The notes: a model not told the origin generated them from the letters alone. A stretch of 64,000 bases of DNA from Candidatus Latescibacterota bacterium (GCA_022819745.1 JAJEGS010000007.1:1-64000); one strand, 5' to 3'. Shown: positions 25,571 through 34,631, counted from the stretch's first letter. Program-made: numbers and translations.

Positions 25571-27421
25571 ATGAACAACCTCTCCGAAGATCTGCGCCTC
25601 AAACTCGACGCCCTGCCCAACGAATCCGGCGTCTATATTATGAAGAGGCGCGACGGGCAGATCATCTACATCGGCAAGGCCAAAAGCCTGCGCGACCGAG
25701 TGCGCTCGTACTTTCGCACGTCGGGCGGCGATGGCCGGCGTCAGTTCAAAGCCCTAGTCCGCAACATCGCCGACATCGACTACATCGTAACGGGCAACGA
25801 GCAGGAAGCCCTCATCCTCGAAGCCACCCAAATCCGCACCCACAAACCGCGCTACAACATCCTGCTCAAAGACGACAAGAAATACCCCTATATCCGCATC
25901 ACCGCCGAACCTTTCCCCCGCATCTTCGCCACCCGCGACGTAGTCCGCGACGGCTCGCGCTACCTCGGCCCGTACAGCAATGTCCGCGCCATGCACACCA
26001 CCCTCGACATGCTGCGCAAGGTCTTCCCCATCCGCTCCTGTAACGCCGAGTTGCCCTCAGACAAAGTGCCGCTGTGCCTCGAATACCACATCAAGCGCTG
26101 CGAAGGCCCCTGCGAAAACCTCGTCTCGGCTGAAGACTATCGCAAAACCGTCGAGCGGGCCGTGCGCTTCTTGCGCGGCCAGAACGCCGAAGTAATCCGC
26201 GAGTTGCAAAAGCGCATGACTGAGGCCGCCGAAGACATGCGCTACGAGAAAGCCGCCCGCTTCCGCGACCAGATCCAAGCCCTAGAATCCATGCGCGCGC
26301 GCCAAAAAGTCGTCCTCGACGACCAGATCGACCGCGACGTTTTCGGCATGGCCCGCAGCGACGACGAAGCCTGTTGCAGCGTCCTCGAAATCCGCGAGGG
26401 CCGCCTGCTCGGCAAAAAGCACCATTTCCTCGGCGGGGTCATGGAATCCTCAGACGGGGAAATCCTCTCGGCCTTTGCGCGGCAATTCTACCTACAAAAC
26501 GACTTTATCCCGTCCGAGATCCATCTGCCAGCCCAGCTAGCAGACATCGACGAGGTAGCCGCTTGGCTGTCGCAAAAAGCCGACGGCAAGGTCGAATTGG
26601 CCACCCCCCAGCGCGGTGCCAAGGCGCAGATGCTCGACATGGCCGCCAAAAACGCCACCCAGATGCTCGCCGAACGCCAACTCAAGCGCGAACTGAAGCG
26701 CGACCGCATCCCCCAATCGGTCTATGCCCTCCAGCGCGACTTGCAGCTAGCGGCTCCGCCCCGCCATATCGAAGGCATCGACATCTCCACCTTCCAAGGC
26801 GCGAACCCGGTCGGCTCGGTGGTCTGCTTTATCGACGGCCGAGCCAAGCGCAGCCAGTACCGCTACTTCAAAATCCGCGACCTCGCACAACCCGACGACT
26901 ACGCCGCCATCCACCAAGTGGTCTATCGCCGCTTCCGCGGCCTAGCCGAGCGCAACGAGCCGCGGCCCGACTTGCTGCTCATCGACGGCGGGCCGGGCCA
27001 ACTCGCCAGTGCGGTCGCCGCCCTGCGCGAGCTAGACATCGCAGACCAACCCGTCGTCGGCCTCGCCAAGCGCTTTGAGGAAGTTTTCCTGCCGGGCCAG
27101 CGCGATCCCCTGCTGCTGCCCAAGACCTCGGCCAGCCTCCGCCTGTTGCAGATGCTGCGCGACGAAGCCCACCGCTTCGCGCTCAAAAACCACCGCCAGC
27201 AACGAGCCAAAAGCGCGCTCAGCTCCACCTTGGATCACGTCCCCGGTATTGGCCCGCAAAAGCGCAAGGCCCTGCTCGTCGCCTTTGGCTCGGTCAAGCG
27301 CATCGCTACCACACCAGCCGAGGAAATCGCCGCCCTCCCCGGCTTCAGCCGCAAACAGGCCGACGCCTTGCTCGCCCATCTCAACGGCCCGGATCATGGC
27401 CCGTCCAAAATCCACGCCTGA
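25571..27421 (+). CDS. uvrC: UvrABC excinuclease subunit C
   Basis: 616 aa from ATG 25571 (a TTG at 25541 inside the direct repeat is in frame). UvrC makes both incisions in nucleotide excision repair. An N-terminal GIY-YIG nuclease spans about residues 15-95 (GVYIMKRR, IIYIGKAKSLRDRVRSYF), then the cysteine-containing region KVPLCLEYHIKRCEGPC. A UVR motif lies around 200-240 (AAEDMRYEKAARFRDQI). The RNase H-like C-terminal nuclease has IEGIDISTFQG, LLLIDGGPGQL and RDEAHRFA. A tandem helix-hairpin-helix end (VPGIGPQKRKALL, LPGFSRKQADALL) completes it. Length is normal. The xerD-like gene starts 26 bases before its stop. No ribosome site is obvious. Confidence 0.95.
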   Translation: MNNLSEDLRLKLDALPNESGVYIMKRRDGQIIYIGKAKSLRDRVRSYFRTSGGDGRRQFKALVRNIADIDYIVTGNEQEALILEATQIRTHKPRYNILLKDDKKYPYIRITAEPFPRIFATRDVVRDGSRYLGPYSNVRAMHTTLDMLRKVFPIRSCNAELPSDKVPLCLEYHIKRCEGPCENLVSAEDYRKTVERAVRFLRGQNAEVIRELQKRMTEAAEDMRYEKAARFRDQIQALESMRARQKVVLDDQIDRDVFGMARSDDEACCSVLEIREGRLLGKKHHFLGGVMESSDGEILSAFARQFYLQNDFIPSEIHLPAQLADIDEVAAWLSQKADGKVELATPQRGAKAQMLDMAAKNATQMLAERQLKRELKRDRIPQSVYALQRDLQLAAPPRHIEGIDISTFQGANPVGSVVCFIDGRAKRSQYRYFKIRDLAQPDDYAAIHQVVYRRFRGLAERNEPRPDLLLIDGGPGQLASAVAALRELDIADQPVVGLAKRFEEVFLPGQRDPLLLPKTSASLRLLQMLRDEAHRFALKNHRQQRAKSALSSTLDHVPGIGPQKRKALLVAFGSVKRIATTPAEEIAALPGFSRKQADALLAHLNGPDHGPSKIHA

Positions 27422-28322
27422 GCGCCCGCTCGCAGCGGCCCTGTCCGTCCCCTGCGAGCGTTTCCTCCAGGCCATGGAGCGCGACAATGGGTTGGCGGCC
27501 AATACCCTCGACGCCTATCGCCGCGACCTCAATCGCTATTTGCACCACCTCTCCAACCAAGGCGTCGAGAGCCTAGAGGCCGTCCAACACCAGCACATCG
27601 CCCAATTGCTCCACTCGCTGCGCGACGCCGGCCTGACTGCTTCCACCATGGCCCGCAACCTCACTTCAATAAAGCGCTTCCACCAGTACTTACTGCTCAA
27701 GGGCGCAACAACGCACAACCCGGCCGAACTCCTCGACCCACCCAAGCTGGAGCGCCGCCTGCCCGACGTACTCTCAGTCGAGGAAATCACTGCCCTCCTC
27801 GCCGCGCCCGATCCCGACGAGCCGCTGGGCCAGCGCGACCGGGCCATCCTCGCCGTACTCTACGCCACCGGCATCCGCGTCTCCGAGCTGACCTCGCTGC
27901 AACAGGAGGCCCTACTGCTGGCGCGGAGCCTCGTCCGCATCCGCGGCCGGCGCGAGCGCATCGTACCCATCGCGGCCAAAGACGCACGCACGCTCAGACA
28001 TTATCTGCGCCAAGGTCGCCCGCACCTCGCCCGTCCCGACTCAAGCGATCACGTCTTTCTCAACGCCCAAGGCGGGCCGCTCTCGCGGATGAGCGTGTGG
28101 AAAATCATCAAAACCGCCGGCGACAAGGCCCGCATCGGCAGGGAGATCAGCCCCCACACCCTGCGCCACTCCTTTGCCACGCATCTGTTAGAAGGCGGTG
28201 CCAACCTCCGCGCCGTGCAGGAACTGTTGGGCCACGCCGACATCTCCACCACCCAGATCTACACGCACCTCGACCTCAGCTACCTCAAAGAGGTCCACAA
28301 GACCTATCATCCCCGAGGTTAA
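27396..28322 (+). CDS. xerD: Tyrosine recombinase XerC/XerD-like
   Basis: 308 aa from ATG 27396 inside the end of uvrC; the open frame extends further into uvrC but only as an out-of-frame shadow. An N-terminal SAM-like DNA-binding domain (NTLDAYRRDLNRYLHHL) is followed by the catalytic domain with R161 (GIRVSEL), H254 and R257 (HTLRHSF), H280 (LLGHADIS) and the nucleophile Y289 (TQIYTH). Size and spacing are those of the XerCD chromosome-dimer resolvases rather than phage integrases, and the housekeeping context agrees. The beta-hairpin usually containing a catalytic lysine reads GRRERIVPI here. Assignment to XerD rather than XerC is not certain. Confidence 0.85.
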   Translation: MARPKSTPERPLAAALSVPCERFLQAMERDNGLAANTLDAYRRDLNRYLHHLSNQGVESLEAVQHQHIAQLLHSLRDAGLTASTMARNLTSIKRFHQYLLLKGATTHNPAELLDPPKLERRLPDVLSVEEITALLAAPDPDEPLGQRDRAILAVLYATGIRVSELTSLQQEALLLARSLVRIRGRRERIVPIAAKDARTLRHYLRQGRPHLARPDSSDHVFLNAQGGPLSRMSVWKIIKTAGDKARIGREISPHTLRHSFATHLLEGGANLRAVQELLGHADISTTQIYTHLDLSYLKEVHKTYHPRG

Positions 28323-29063
28323 ATGGAGTCGCAGCTAGTCGTCGCCGCAGGACTCAACAAATACTTCCCCTCCGGAGTCCAAGCCCTGCGCGACCTCAAT
28401 CTGGAAATTAGCCGCGGACAATTCGTCTCCATCGTCGGCCCTTCCGGCTGCGGCAAATCCACCTTCCTCCGCCTCGTGGCCGGCCTCGACGAACCCACGA
28501 GCGGCGAGTTGCGCGTGGAGGGCCACGACCCGCTCGGCCTCGCCTTCGTCTTCCAAGACGCCACGCTGTTGCCTTGGCGCTCGGTCGCGCACAACATCAC
28601 CCTCCCCTTGGAGCTGCGCCACGAAGACGCCGACGAGCGCGTCGCCCAGACGCTTGAGTTAGTCGGCCTAACCGACTTTGCCGATGCGTACCCAGCCCAG
28701 CTCTCCGGCGGCATGCGCATGAGAGTCTCCATTGCTCGCGCGCTGGTGACTCGCCCTCAAATCTTGCTCCTCGACGAGCCTTTTGGCGCACTCGACGAAA
28801 TCACCCGCCAGCGGCTCAACGAGGAGTTGTTGCGCCTGTGGCAGGAAGACCATTGGACCAGTCTCTTCGTCACCCACAACGTCTCCGAGGCCGTGTTCCT
28901 CAGCCAGCGGGTCCTCGTGATGAGCGCGCGTCCCGGCCGCATCCTCGCCGACATCCCCATCCCGTTTCCCTATCCGCGCTCAGCGTACCTGCGCAGCGCC
29001 CCTGAATTCATCCGCATCGCCAACGGGATTTCGCGCCAACTCGCCCACGCCGACGAGCTATGA
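28323..29063 (+). CDS. ABC transporter ATP-binding subunit (NitT/TauT/ThiZ type)
   Basis: 246 aa, starting directly after the recombinase stop. Walker A GPSGCGKST near residue 40, Q-loop FVFQDATLLPWRSV, signature LSGGMRMRVSIARAL, Walker B ILLLDEPFGALDE, switch histidine LFVTHNVSEAV. It belongs to the nitrate/taurine/HMP-importer class of ATPases. With the permease and NMT1/THI5-like binding protein that follow, it forms a complete importer. It acts as a dimer on the inner face of the membrane. Confidence 0.9.
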   Translation: MESQLVVAAGLNKYFPSGVQALRDLNLEISRGQFVSIVGPSGCGKSTFLRLVAGLDEPTSGELRVEGHDPLGLAFVFQDATLLPWRSVAHNITLPLELRHEDADERVAQTLELVGLTDFADAYPAQLSGGMRMRVSIARALVTRPQILLLDEPFGALDEITRQRLNEELLRLWQEDHWTSLFVTHNVSEAVFLSQRVLVMSARPGRILADIPIPFPYPRSAYLRSAPEFIRIANGISRQLAHADEL

Positions 29064-29842
29064 AACGCCTGCGCTCCCTAACAACGAACATTCTGCCTCC
29101 ACTGCTGTTCTTCGCCTTAGTCGTATGCGCTTGGCAAGGCGCAGTCTCGCTCCTCGGGATCGAACCTTTCCTGCTGCCCGGTCCCCTGCTCGTCGCCCAA
29201 GCCATCGCCGACAACTTGCCGCGCCTGCTGTCGGCTACCCTGCTGACGGCATTAGGTGCCATCTTGGGCTTTGTCCTCAGTTTTGCCTTTGGCTTCTTGG
29301 TCGCTCTGCTGTTTTCCCAGTCGCGCCTCATCGAGCGCAGCCTCTACCCCTACGCGATCTTCTTGCAGACCATGCCCATCGTGGCCATCGCGCCCCTGAT
29401 CATCCTGTGGATCGGCTACGGCCTCCAAGGCGTGGTGGCCGTCTCCTTCATCATCGCCCTCTTCCCAGTCATCGCCAATACCACCGACGGCCTGACCCGC
29501 GTCGATCCCCACATCCTCGACTTCTTCGCGCTCAACAAGGCCAATCGCTGGCAGGTGCTGTTCAAGCTCCGCGTCCCCGGCGCTGTCCCCCAGATGCTCG
29601 TCGGTGTCCGCATCTCCAGCGGCCTGTCGGTCATTGGCGCAATTGTCGGCGAGTTCTTCGCCGGCTACGGCACCGAGGACTTTGGCCTCGGCTACTTGAT
29701 CATCCTCACCAACGGCCAAGCCAAGACCGACTACCTCTTCGCCTGCATTCTGTTTTGCACCTTGCTCGGCTTGGGGCTATTTACCACCGTGGGCAGCTTG
29801 AGTAATTTCTTGCTCAGACGCTGGACGGGTGCGCCCGAGTAA
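29060..29842 (+). CDS. ABC transporter permease (SsuC/TauC/ThiX type)
   Basis: 260 aa, six or so transmembrane segments. ATG overlaps the ATPase stop (ATGA). The EAA coupling loop is visible near residues 150-170 (LDFFALNKANRWQVLFKLRVPGAVPQML), as in the BPD_transp_1 family of aliphatic sulfonate, taurine and thiamine-precursor permeases. Membrane partner of the preceding ATPase and following binding protein. Confidence 0.9.
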   Translation: MKRLRSLTTNILPPLLFFALVVCAWQGAVSLLGIEPFLLPGPLLVAQAIADNLPRLLSATLLTALGAILGFVLSFAFGFLVALLFSQSRLIERSLYPYAIFLQTMPIVAIAPLIILWIGYGLQGVVAVSFIIALFPVIANTTDGLTRVDPHILDFFALNKANRWQVLFKLRVPGAVPQMLVGVRISSGLSVIGAIVGEFFAGYGTEDFGLGYLIILTNGQAKTDYLFACILFCTLLGLGLFTTVGSLSNFLLRRWTGAPE

Positions 29843-29890
29843 CATGGCGGCGCGCCAACTCCCACTGCAATCACTAGGAGGATTCCCGTG

Positions 29891-30856
29891 ATGTTCAAAT
29901 ACTCGCTCTTGGCGGCCTTTCTCGCGCTCGTCGCCTGCGCCGCTGAAAAAGAAGCCCCCACAGCCGACGCCCTACCCAAGGTCCAACTCGCGCTCAACTG
30001 GTTCCCAGAAGCCGAACACGGCGGCTTGTACGCGGCCGCAGTCCACGGCTACTACGAAGAAAACGGCGTTGAGGTCGAAATCCTCGGCGGCGGCCCGGAC
30101 TCGCCGGTCGTCCAGCGCGTGGCCACCGGCGCGGTAGCCTTTGGCATAGTCAATGCCGACGACATCCTGTACGCGCGCGCCCAACAAATCCCCGTGGTCG
30201 CGCTCATGGCATCCTACCAGATCAACCCGCACTGCATCATCGTCCACGAGAGCTCGGGTATTGACTCCATTTCGCAAATCAAAAACATCACCTTGGCCTT
30301 GTCGCAACGACCGGCCTTCTCGCACTATCTGCGCTGGAAATACCCATTTGAAGGCGTCACAATAGTCCCCTATCCCGGCAATGTGGCCCAATTCCTCGCC
30401 GACGAGAATTTCGCCCAGCAGGGCTACGTCTTCAGCGAGCCTTTCGTCGCCAAAACCAAAGGCGGCGATCCCAAGGCCCTGCTCGTAGCCGACACCGGCT
30501 TCAACCCCTATGCCAGCGTGCTCATCGCCACCGAAGAGCGCATCGCCGCCGAACCTGAACTCGTCGGAGCCGTAGTCCGCGCCAGCGTCAAAGGCTGGGA
30601 GAAATACCTCGCCGAGCCAGAGGCGACCAACCGCCATATCAACAGCCTCAACCCCGAGATGGGTATGGATATTCTCGCCTATGGTGCCGCCGAATCCATG
30701 GACATGGTTCTCGATCCAGTCGCCCAACAGAACGGCCTCGGCAGCATGACCTTGGAGCGCTGGCAAAAGCTATTGGAACAAATGGTAACCGTTGACCTGA
30801 TCAAAGACGGTGTGGTGGACCCCACCGAGGTCTTCACCAACCGCTTCTTGCCCTAG
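29891..30856 (+). CDS. ABC transporter substrate-binding lipoprotein, NMT1/THI5-like (ThiY-like)
   Basis: 321 aa. AGGAGG lies six bases before GTG 29888 and nine before ATG 29891; both starts keep the same lipoprotein signal, MFKYSLLAAFLALVAC, with lipobox LVAC. The mature part opens with VQLALNWFPEAEHGGLYAA and GYYEENGVEVEILGGGP, the usual opening of NMT1/THI5-like proteins that bind pyrimidine precursors of thiamine. Later segments (SGIDSISQIKNITLALS, AQQGYVFSEPFVAKTKGG) follow the family. Pyrimidine (HMP or formylaminopyrimidine) is the likely ligand, but related clades bind other solutes. Confidence 0.85.
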   Translation: MFKYSLLAAFLALVACAAEKEAPTADALPKVQLALNWFPEAEHGGLYAAAVHGYYEENGVEVEILGGGPDSPVVQRVATGAVAFGIVNADDILYARAQQIPVVALMASYQINPHCIIVHESSGIDSISQIKNITLALSQRPAFSHYLRWKYPFEGVTIVPYPGNVAQFLADENFAQQGYVFSEPFVAKTKGGDPKALLVADTGFNPYASVLIATEERIAAEPELVGAVVRASVKGWEKYLAEPEATNRHINSLNPEMGMDILAYGAAESMDMVLDPVAQQNGLGSMTLERWQKLLEQMVTVDLIKDGVVDPTEVFTNRFLP

Positions 30857-30859
30857 CCC

Positions 30860-31660
30860 TTGGCCTTTTTACAGGACATCGCGCTCGGCCGCTACCTCGC
30901 GCTCGATTCGCCGATCCACCGCCTCGACCCGCGCACCAAGTTAGGGGGCGCATTCGCGCTGACGCTGGCGGCTTTTGCAGCGCCCAACGCACTCGCCCTG
31001 CTGCTTCTTGGAGCTTTCCTACTGGTGGCCATCGTCTTGGCGCGGGTGCCTTTGCGCCTCATCCTGTGCCAGCTCAAAACCTTTGCTTGGCTCTTCTTGT
31101 TCACCTTTGGCCTCCACGCGCTGCTCACGCCCGGCCGCACCGTCTTGTCGTTGCCCTTTTCCGATCACGCCCTGACCGCTGAGGGCCTGCACTTGGGAGC
31201 CTTCTTTACCGCACGGCTAGCCGCAGCCATCGTCGCCGCCACGCTCTTGACGCTCACGACCGCGCCGATGGAGATAACCAGCGGCCTCCAGCGCCTCTTC
31301 AGCCCCTTGCGCCGCTTCGGCTTTCCGGCCGACGACATGGCGCTGATGATCTCCATTGCCCTGCGGTTCATTCCCGTGCTCCTCGACGAAGCCGAGCGCC
31401 TACGCAAAGCCCAACTAGCGCGCGGGGCCGACTTTAGTGGCTCTTTTCTGCGCCGCAGCAAAAACCTCGTGCCCCTCCTCGTACCCCTCCTCGTCGCAGC
31501 CTGCGGCCGCGCCGACCGCCTCGCCTTGGCTATGGAAAGTCGCTGCTACGCTAGCGGAGCCGAACGCACCCACTATCGCCCGCTGCGCTTTGGCCGCGCC
31601 GACGGTTTATCCGCCTTGGCCGCCCTAGGCTTGGTCGCGCTCGTGTACTTTTTGCGTTAG
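30860..31660 (+). CDS. Energy-coupling factor transporter transmembrane protein EcfT/CbiQ-like
   Basis: 266 aa from TTG 30860, four bases after the binding-protein stop. An in-frame stop immediately upstream excludes a longer product, and the first residues (DIALGRYLALDSPIHRLDPR) match the family N-terminus, so the TTG start is well supported. About five to six transmembrane segments. The cytoplasmic coupling region contains MISIALRFIPVLLDEAERLRKAQLARGADF and a final AMESRCYASGAERT, the Ala-Arg-Gly-type motifs that contact EcfA ATPases. No EcfA pair or S-component is encoded nearby. It precedes truA, an order also familiar from Firmicutes ecfT-truA. It may work with distant ATPases, possibly for a vitamin. 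Confidence 0.85.
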   Translation: MAFLQDIALGRYLALDSPIHRLDPRTKLGGAFALTLAAFAAPNALALLLLGAFLLVAIVLARVPLRLILCQLKTFAWLFLFTFGLHALLTPGRTVLSLPFSDHALTAEGLHLGAFFTARLAAAIVAATLLTLTTAPMEITSGLQRLFSPLRRFGFPADDMALMISIALRFIPVLLDEAERLRKAQLARGADFSGSFLRRSKNLVPLLVPLLVAACGRADRLALAMESRCYASGAERTHYRPLRFGRADGLSALAALGLVALVYFLR

Positions 31661-31663
31661 GCG

Positions 31664-32416
31664 ATGCGGACGCTGCGCCTAGTAATCGAATACGACGGCA
31701 CCCACTTCGCCGGCTGGCAGAGCCAAAAGAGCGGCCGCACCGTGCAAGACGCGTTCGAACAAGCCCTGCACACCTTGCTCAAAGAGCCGGTCCGCCTCAT
31801 CGGCGCAGGCCGCACGGACGCCGGCACCCACGCCCTCGGGCAGGTAGCTCATTTCCAGACCGAGGGCGCACTGCCTACGGACCGGCTGCTCCGCAGCCTC
31901 AACGGCCTCTTGCCCCCGGACATTGCCGTGCATGCCGCCGACGAGGTCGCCGCGGACTTTCACGCCCGCTACAGCGCAACCCGCAAGCGCTATCGCTACC
32001 GCATTCACCAAGGCAAGGCGGCAGTCAACCGCACTCAGGTATGGACCTATTATTCAGAACTATGCTTGGATCCTATGGCCGCGGCCGCCCACTCACTCTA
32101 CGGAGAACACTCTTTTGGGGCGTTTTGCAAACAAGACCCCATCCCAGAGCACCTGACCTGCCACGTCTTTGACGCGGTCTGGTCCCAACGCGGCCCCGAA
32201 CTGATCTTTGAAATCGAGGCCAACCGCTTCCTGCGCCACATGGTGCGGATCCTCGTCGGCACCATGGTCGAAATCGGTCGCGGCACGAGGCCACCGACGG
32301 CCATCGCTGAATTACTCGCCAGTGGCGACCGCACCGCAGCCGGTGCCACGGCCCCTGCATGTGGCCTCTGCCTGCTGTGGGTGGCGTACCCCGATAGTTT
32401 TAGCACGGTAGTCTAA
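31664..32416 (+). CDS. truA: tRNA pseudouridine(38-40) synthase
   Basis: 250 aa, start three bases after the ecfT-like stop. TruA converts uridines 38-40 of the tRNA anticodon arm to pseudouridine. The catalytic aspartate is D52 in GAGRTDAGTHALGQVAHF. The N-terminal LVIEYDGTHFAGWQSQ and the C-terminal FEIEANRFLRHMVRILVGTM motifs are canonical. Length is normal. The next gene begins directly after the stop. Confidence 0.95.
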   Translation: MRTLRLVIEYDGTHFAGWQSQKSGRTVQDAFEQALHTLLKEPVRLIGAGRTDAGTHALGQVAHFQTEGALPTDRLLRSLNGLLPPDIAVHAADEVAADFHARYSATRKRYRYRIHQGKAAVNRTQVWTYYSELCLDPMAAAAHSLYGEHSFGAFCKQDPIPEHLTCHVFDAVWSQRGPELIFEIEANRFLRHMVRILVGTMVEIGRGTRPPTAIAELLASGDRTAAGATAPACGLCLLWVAYPDSFSTVV

Positions 32417-32722
32417 ATGCACAAAAAATTCCAGCGGCACATTGAAAATTTTACCTGCGAAAATTGTGGCTTTTCCGTGCAGGGCGATGGCTACACCAAC
32501 CACTGCCCCGAATGCCTCTGGAGCCAACACGTCGATGTAAACCCAGGCGACCGCGCCGAACACTGTCGCGGCTTAATGGATCCGGTGGGCTTTACCATCA
32601 AACGCGGCGAATACATCCTCGTCCACCGCTGCACCAAATGCGGCATTGTCAAAAGGAATAAGGCCGCCAAAAACGACCGCTTTGATGTGATCCTGCGTTT
32701 AGGCGGCGAATTGCCGGACTAG
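32417..32722 (+). CDS. RNHCP domain zinc-ribbon-like protein
   Basis: 101 aa. Four CxxC-type pairs: FTCENCGF, YTNHCPECLWSQHVD, and HRCTKCGIVKRNK. The TNHCPECL core and the DPVGFTIKRGEYILVHRC segment match the RNHCP family, small proteins of unknown role that probably bind zinc. Starts immediately after the truA stop, so it is co-translated with the tRNA modification gene, which hints at an RNA-related job. Complete length for the family. Confidence 0.85.
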   Translation: MHKKFQRHIENFTCENCGFSVQGDGYTNHCPECLWSQHVDVNPGDRAEHCRGLMDPVGFTIKRGEYILVHRCTKCGIVKRNKAAKNDRFDVILRLGGELPD

Positions 32723-32749
32723 CGGCCCTGCGAGATAGCTGTGCAGTAC

Positions 32750-32780
32750 TTGCAACTTATGTGTATGATTATTATATAAT
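32750..32780 (+). promoter_or_regulatory. Candidate promoter of the htrA-like operon
   Basis: TTGCAA (32750-32755) and a perfect TATAAT (32775-32780) with a 19-base spacer, inside the only AT-rich gap of the 25.6-38.6 kb run. The leader to TTG 32819 would be about 30 bases and includes GAGG seven bases before the start. Confidence 0.4.
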
Positions 32781-32818
32781 TACTCATCATTACCAAAGTT
32801 CATTCCCGAGGTCCAACC

Positions 32819-33907
32819 TTGCACTTTTTCTGCTCACTTGCTCTGCTGGTATCAACTCTGAATCATGCCAGCGCGTCCATTGGGGAATCGCGCCGCACAG
32901 CCGTCGTGCGGGCCGTAGAGCGGGTCCAGCCCTCGGTCGTCAGCCTCCACGTGCGCTACCGCGAGCGCATCCAGCATCTATACAGGTATCGCGGCGATCC
33001 TTTTTGGAACCTTTTCTCGCCTTTCTACCAAGACCGCGTCTCCACCGGCTCGGGTTTTGTCGTCGATGACGAGGGCTACATTCTCACTAATAGCCATGTC
33101 GTCGGCGATCCGCGCCAGTTACAAAAAATCACCATCTCTCTACCCGAGCCCGACAGCCGCACCTTTGAGGCCCGTTACGTGGCCTCAGACCCCAATTTCG
33201 ATCTCACCGTCCTCAAGGTAGATGACGGCGACATGCCGGTTGCGCCCCTTGGGACTTCGGGCGATATTCTGGTCGGCGAATGGGCTATTGCTATTGGCAA
33301 CCCCTTTGATTTGGGGCCTACCGTCAGCATCGGCGTCGTCAGCGCCCTAGATCGCGATTTTTCCGAACCCCAAGGCGATTACTACTACCGCGACATGATT
33401 CAAACTGATGCGGCCATCAATCTCGGCAACAGCGGTGGCCCCTTGGTCAATGCCGACGGCGAGGTCATCGGCATCAACAGCTTTATCTACACCGGCGGCG
33501 AATACGCCAGCGGCTCTATTGGCATTGGCTTCGCCATTCCCATCGACACGGCCACGAGCTTTTTGGAGGAAATTCGCCAATACGGCCATGTGCGTCGCTC
33601 TTGGACCGGCATTCTAGCCGTCCAAGACATCACTCCGCCTCTAGCCGAGTACCTAAGGCTCGATTCCACGGATGGAGTCCTAGTCGTCAGGGTTGCTAAC
33701 GACAGTCCGGCCGAATTAGCGGGCCTCGAAAAAGGCGACGTAATCGTTGCGGTCAACGACGAAAAGATCCGCAGCACCGACGAGGCCATTGGTGTACTGC
33801 GCGGCTTGCGCGTCGGCGAAGTCGCCGCGCTCGACGTGGTGCGCCACAACGAGCACTACAACCTAGACCTGACTCTCGAAGAGCGTCCCTATCGGACGCG
33901 GCGCTAG
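32819..33907 (+). CDS. HtrA/DegP-like secreted serine protease with PDZ domain
   Basis: 362 aa from TTG 32819; signal peptide FFCSLALLVSTLNHASA. Trypsin-like protease domain with triad H93 (ILTNSHVVGD), D128 (SDPNFDLTVLKV) and S205 (NLGNSGGPLV). One PDZ domain from about residue 265 (RSWTGILAVQDITPPLAEYL, then NDSPAELAGLEKGDVIVAVN). Members degrade or refold misfolded envelope proteins in the periplasm. A single PDZ matches DegS-like or small HtrA forms, so the exact subfamily is left open. It heads a plus-strand run with pssA, tatA and gatA. Confidence 0.92.
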   Translation: MHFFCSLALLVSTLNHASASIGESRRTAVVRAVERVQPSVVSLHVRYRERIQHLYRYRGDPFWNLFSPFYQDRVSTGSGFVVDDEGYILTNSHVVGDPRQLQKITISLPEPDSRTFEARYVASDPNFDLTVLKVDDGDMPVAPLGTSGDILVGEWAIAIGNPFDLGPTVSIGVVSALDRDFSEPQGDYYYRDMIQTDAAINLGNSGGPLVNADGEVIGINSFIYTGGEYASGSIGIGFAIPIDTATSFLEEIRQYGHVRRSWTGILAVQDITPPLAEYLRLDSTDGVLVVRVANDSPAELAGLEKGDVIVAVNDEKIRSTDEAIGVLRGLRVGEVAALDVVRHNEHYNLDLTLEERPYRTRR

Positions 33908-33929
33908 CGGCAGGAAGGATGCTAAAATA

Positions 33930-34625
33930 ATGAGGCAGTTCATACCCACCGCGTTCACCATCGGCAATCTGTTCTGCGGATTCCTCGCCCTGCACTATGC
34001 CTTCAACGGCAACTACGTGCCGGCCGCTTGGCTCATCTTCTTGGGCGCGGTATTCGATAAAATGGATGGCCAACTCGCCCGGGTCATGGGGCGCGACTCC
34101 CAGTTTGGACTCCATTTCGACTCCATCGTCGATGTCTGCACCTTTGGCATCGTGCCCGCGGCCATCATCTATCAGGCCCACCTGCCAACCGGCTGGGGAC
34201 TGGCGCTGGCTTTTGTGTTCCTGCTCTGCGGTGCTATGCGTCTCGCCCGCTTTAATACGCTCAGTCTCGACGGCGAGCGCGGCGAATTTTACATGGGATT
34301 GGCCATTCCCACGGCTGCGGTCTGCCTCACCCAGTACGCGGTCTTTATCAAAGCGTGGCCCATTCCCCACGCCACGCCGCTGGCCGTACTGCTGATTTTA
34401 GTGCTGTCCTTCCTGATGGTTAGTCGGCTCGATTACGACAGTATTCCCAACTTTCGCGGCACCTCCCTCGGCGACCGCTTCAAACAGCTTTACTTCATCA
34501 CCACGGTCGGGCTGACTATCTACGACAGCACCTTTTTCTTTCCCATGACCCTCGTGTACATCTTCTCCGGGCCCGTTCGCTGGATATTCCGGCTCGTACA
34601 CGGCGACGTCACGCAACACGCCTGA
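33930..34625 (+). CDS. pssA: CDP-diacylglycerol-serine O-phosphatidyltransferase
   Basis: 231 aa, AGGAAGG upstream of the ATG. Integral membrane CDP-alcohol phosphotransferase; the D-x2-D-G-x2-A-R-x8-G-x3-D-x3-D motif is complete in DKMDGQLARVMGRDSQFGLH then FDSIVD. FTIGNLFCGFLALHYA at the N-terminus is typical of PssA, the first step to phosphatidylethanolamine. About seven transmembrane segments. PgsA is the main alternative, but the N-terminal NLFCGF signature favours serine as acceptor. Confidence 0.9.
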   Translation: MRQFIPTAFTIGNLFCGFLALHYAFNGNYVPAAWLIFLGAVFDKMDGQLARVMGRDSQFGLHFDSIVDVCTFGIVPAAIIYQAHLPTGWGLALAFVFLLCGAMRLARFNTLSLDGERGEFYMGLAIPTAAVCLTQYAVFIKAWPIPHATPLAVLLILVLSFLMVSRLDYDSIPNFRGTSLGDRFKQLYFITTVGLTIYDSTFFFPMTLVYIFSGPVRWIFRLVHGDVTQHA

Positions 34626-34631
34626 GTTATA

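Noticed and set aside
27075..27395. 107-codon upstream extension of the xerD-like frame into uvrC
   Set aside because: The sequence is Cys/Pro/Ser-rich and reads the conserved uvrC region out of frame; the family start is at 27396.
29972..30766. 264-aa open frame antisense to the substrate-binding protein gene
   Set aside because: No ribosome site or domain; the plus strand encodes a clear NMT1/THI5-like lipoprotein, so this is a GC-driven shadow frame.
28323..31660. TPP riboswitch expected before a thiamine-precursor importer
   Set aside because: The importer genes are preceded directly by xerD without a leader; no THI-box-like sequence was seen.
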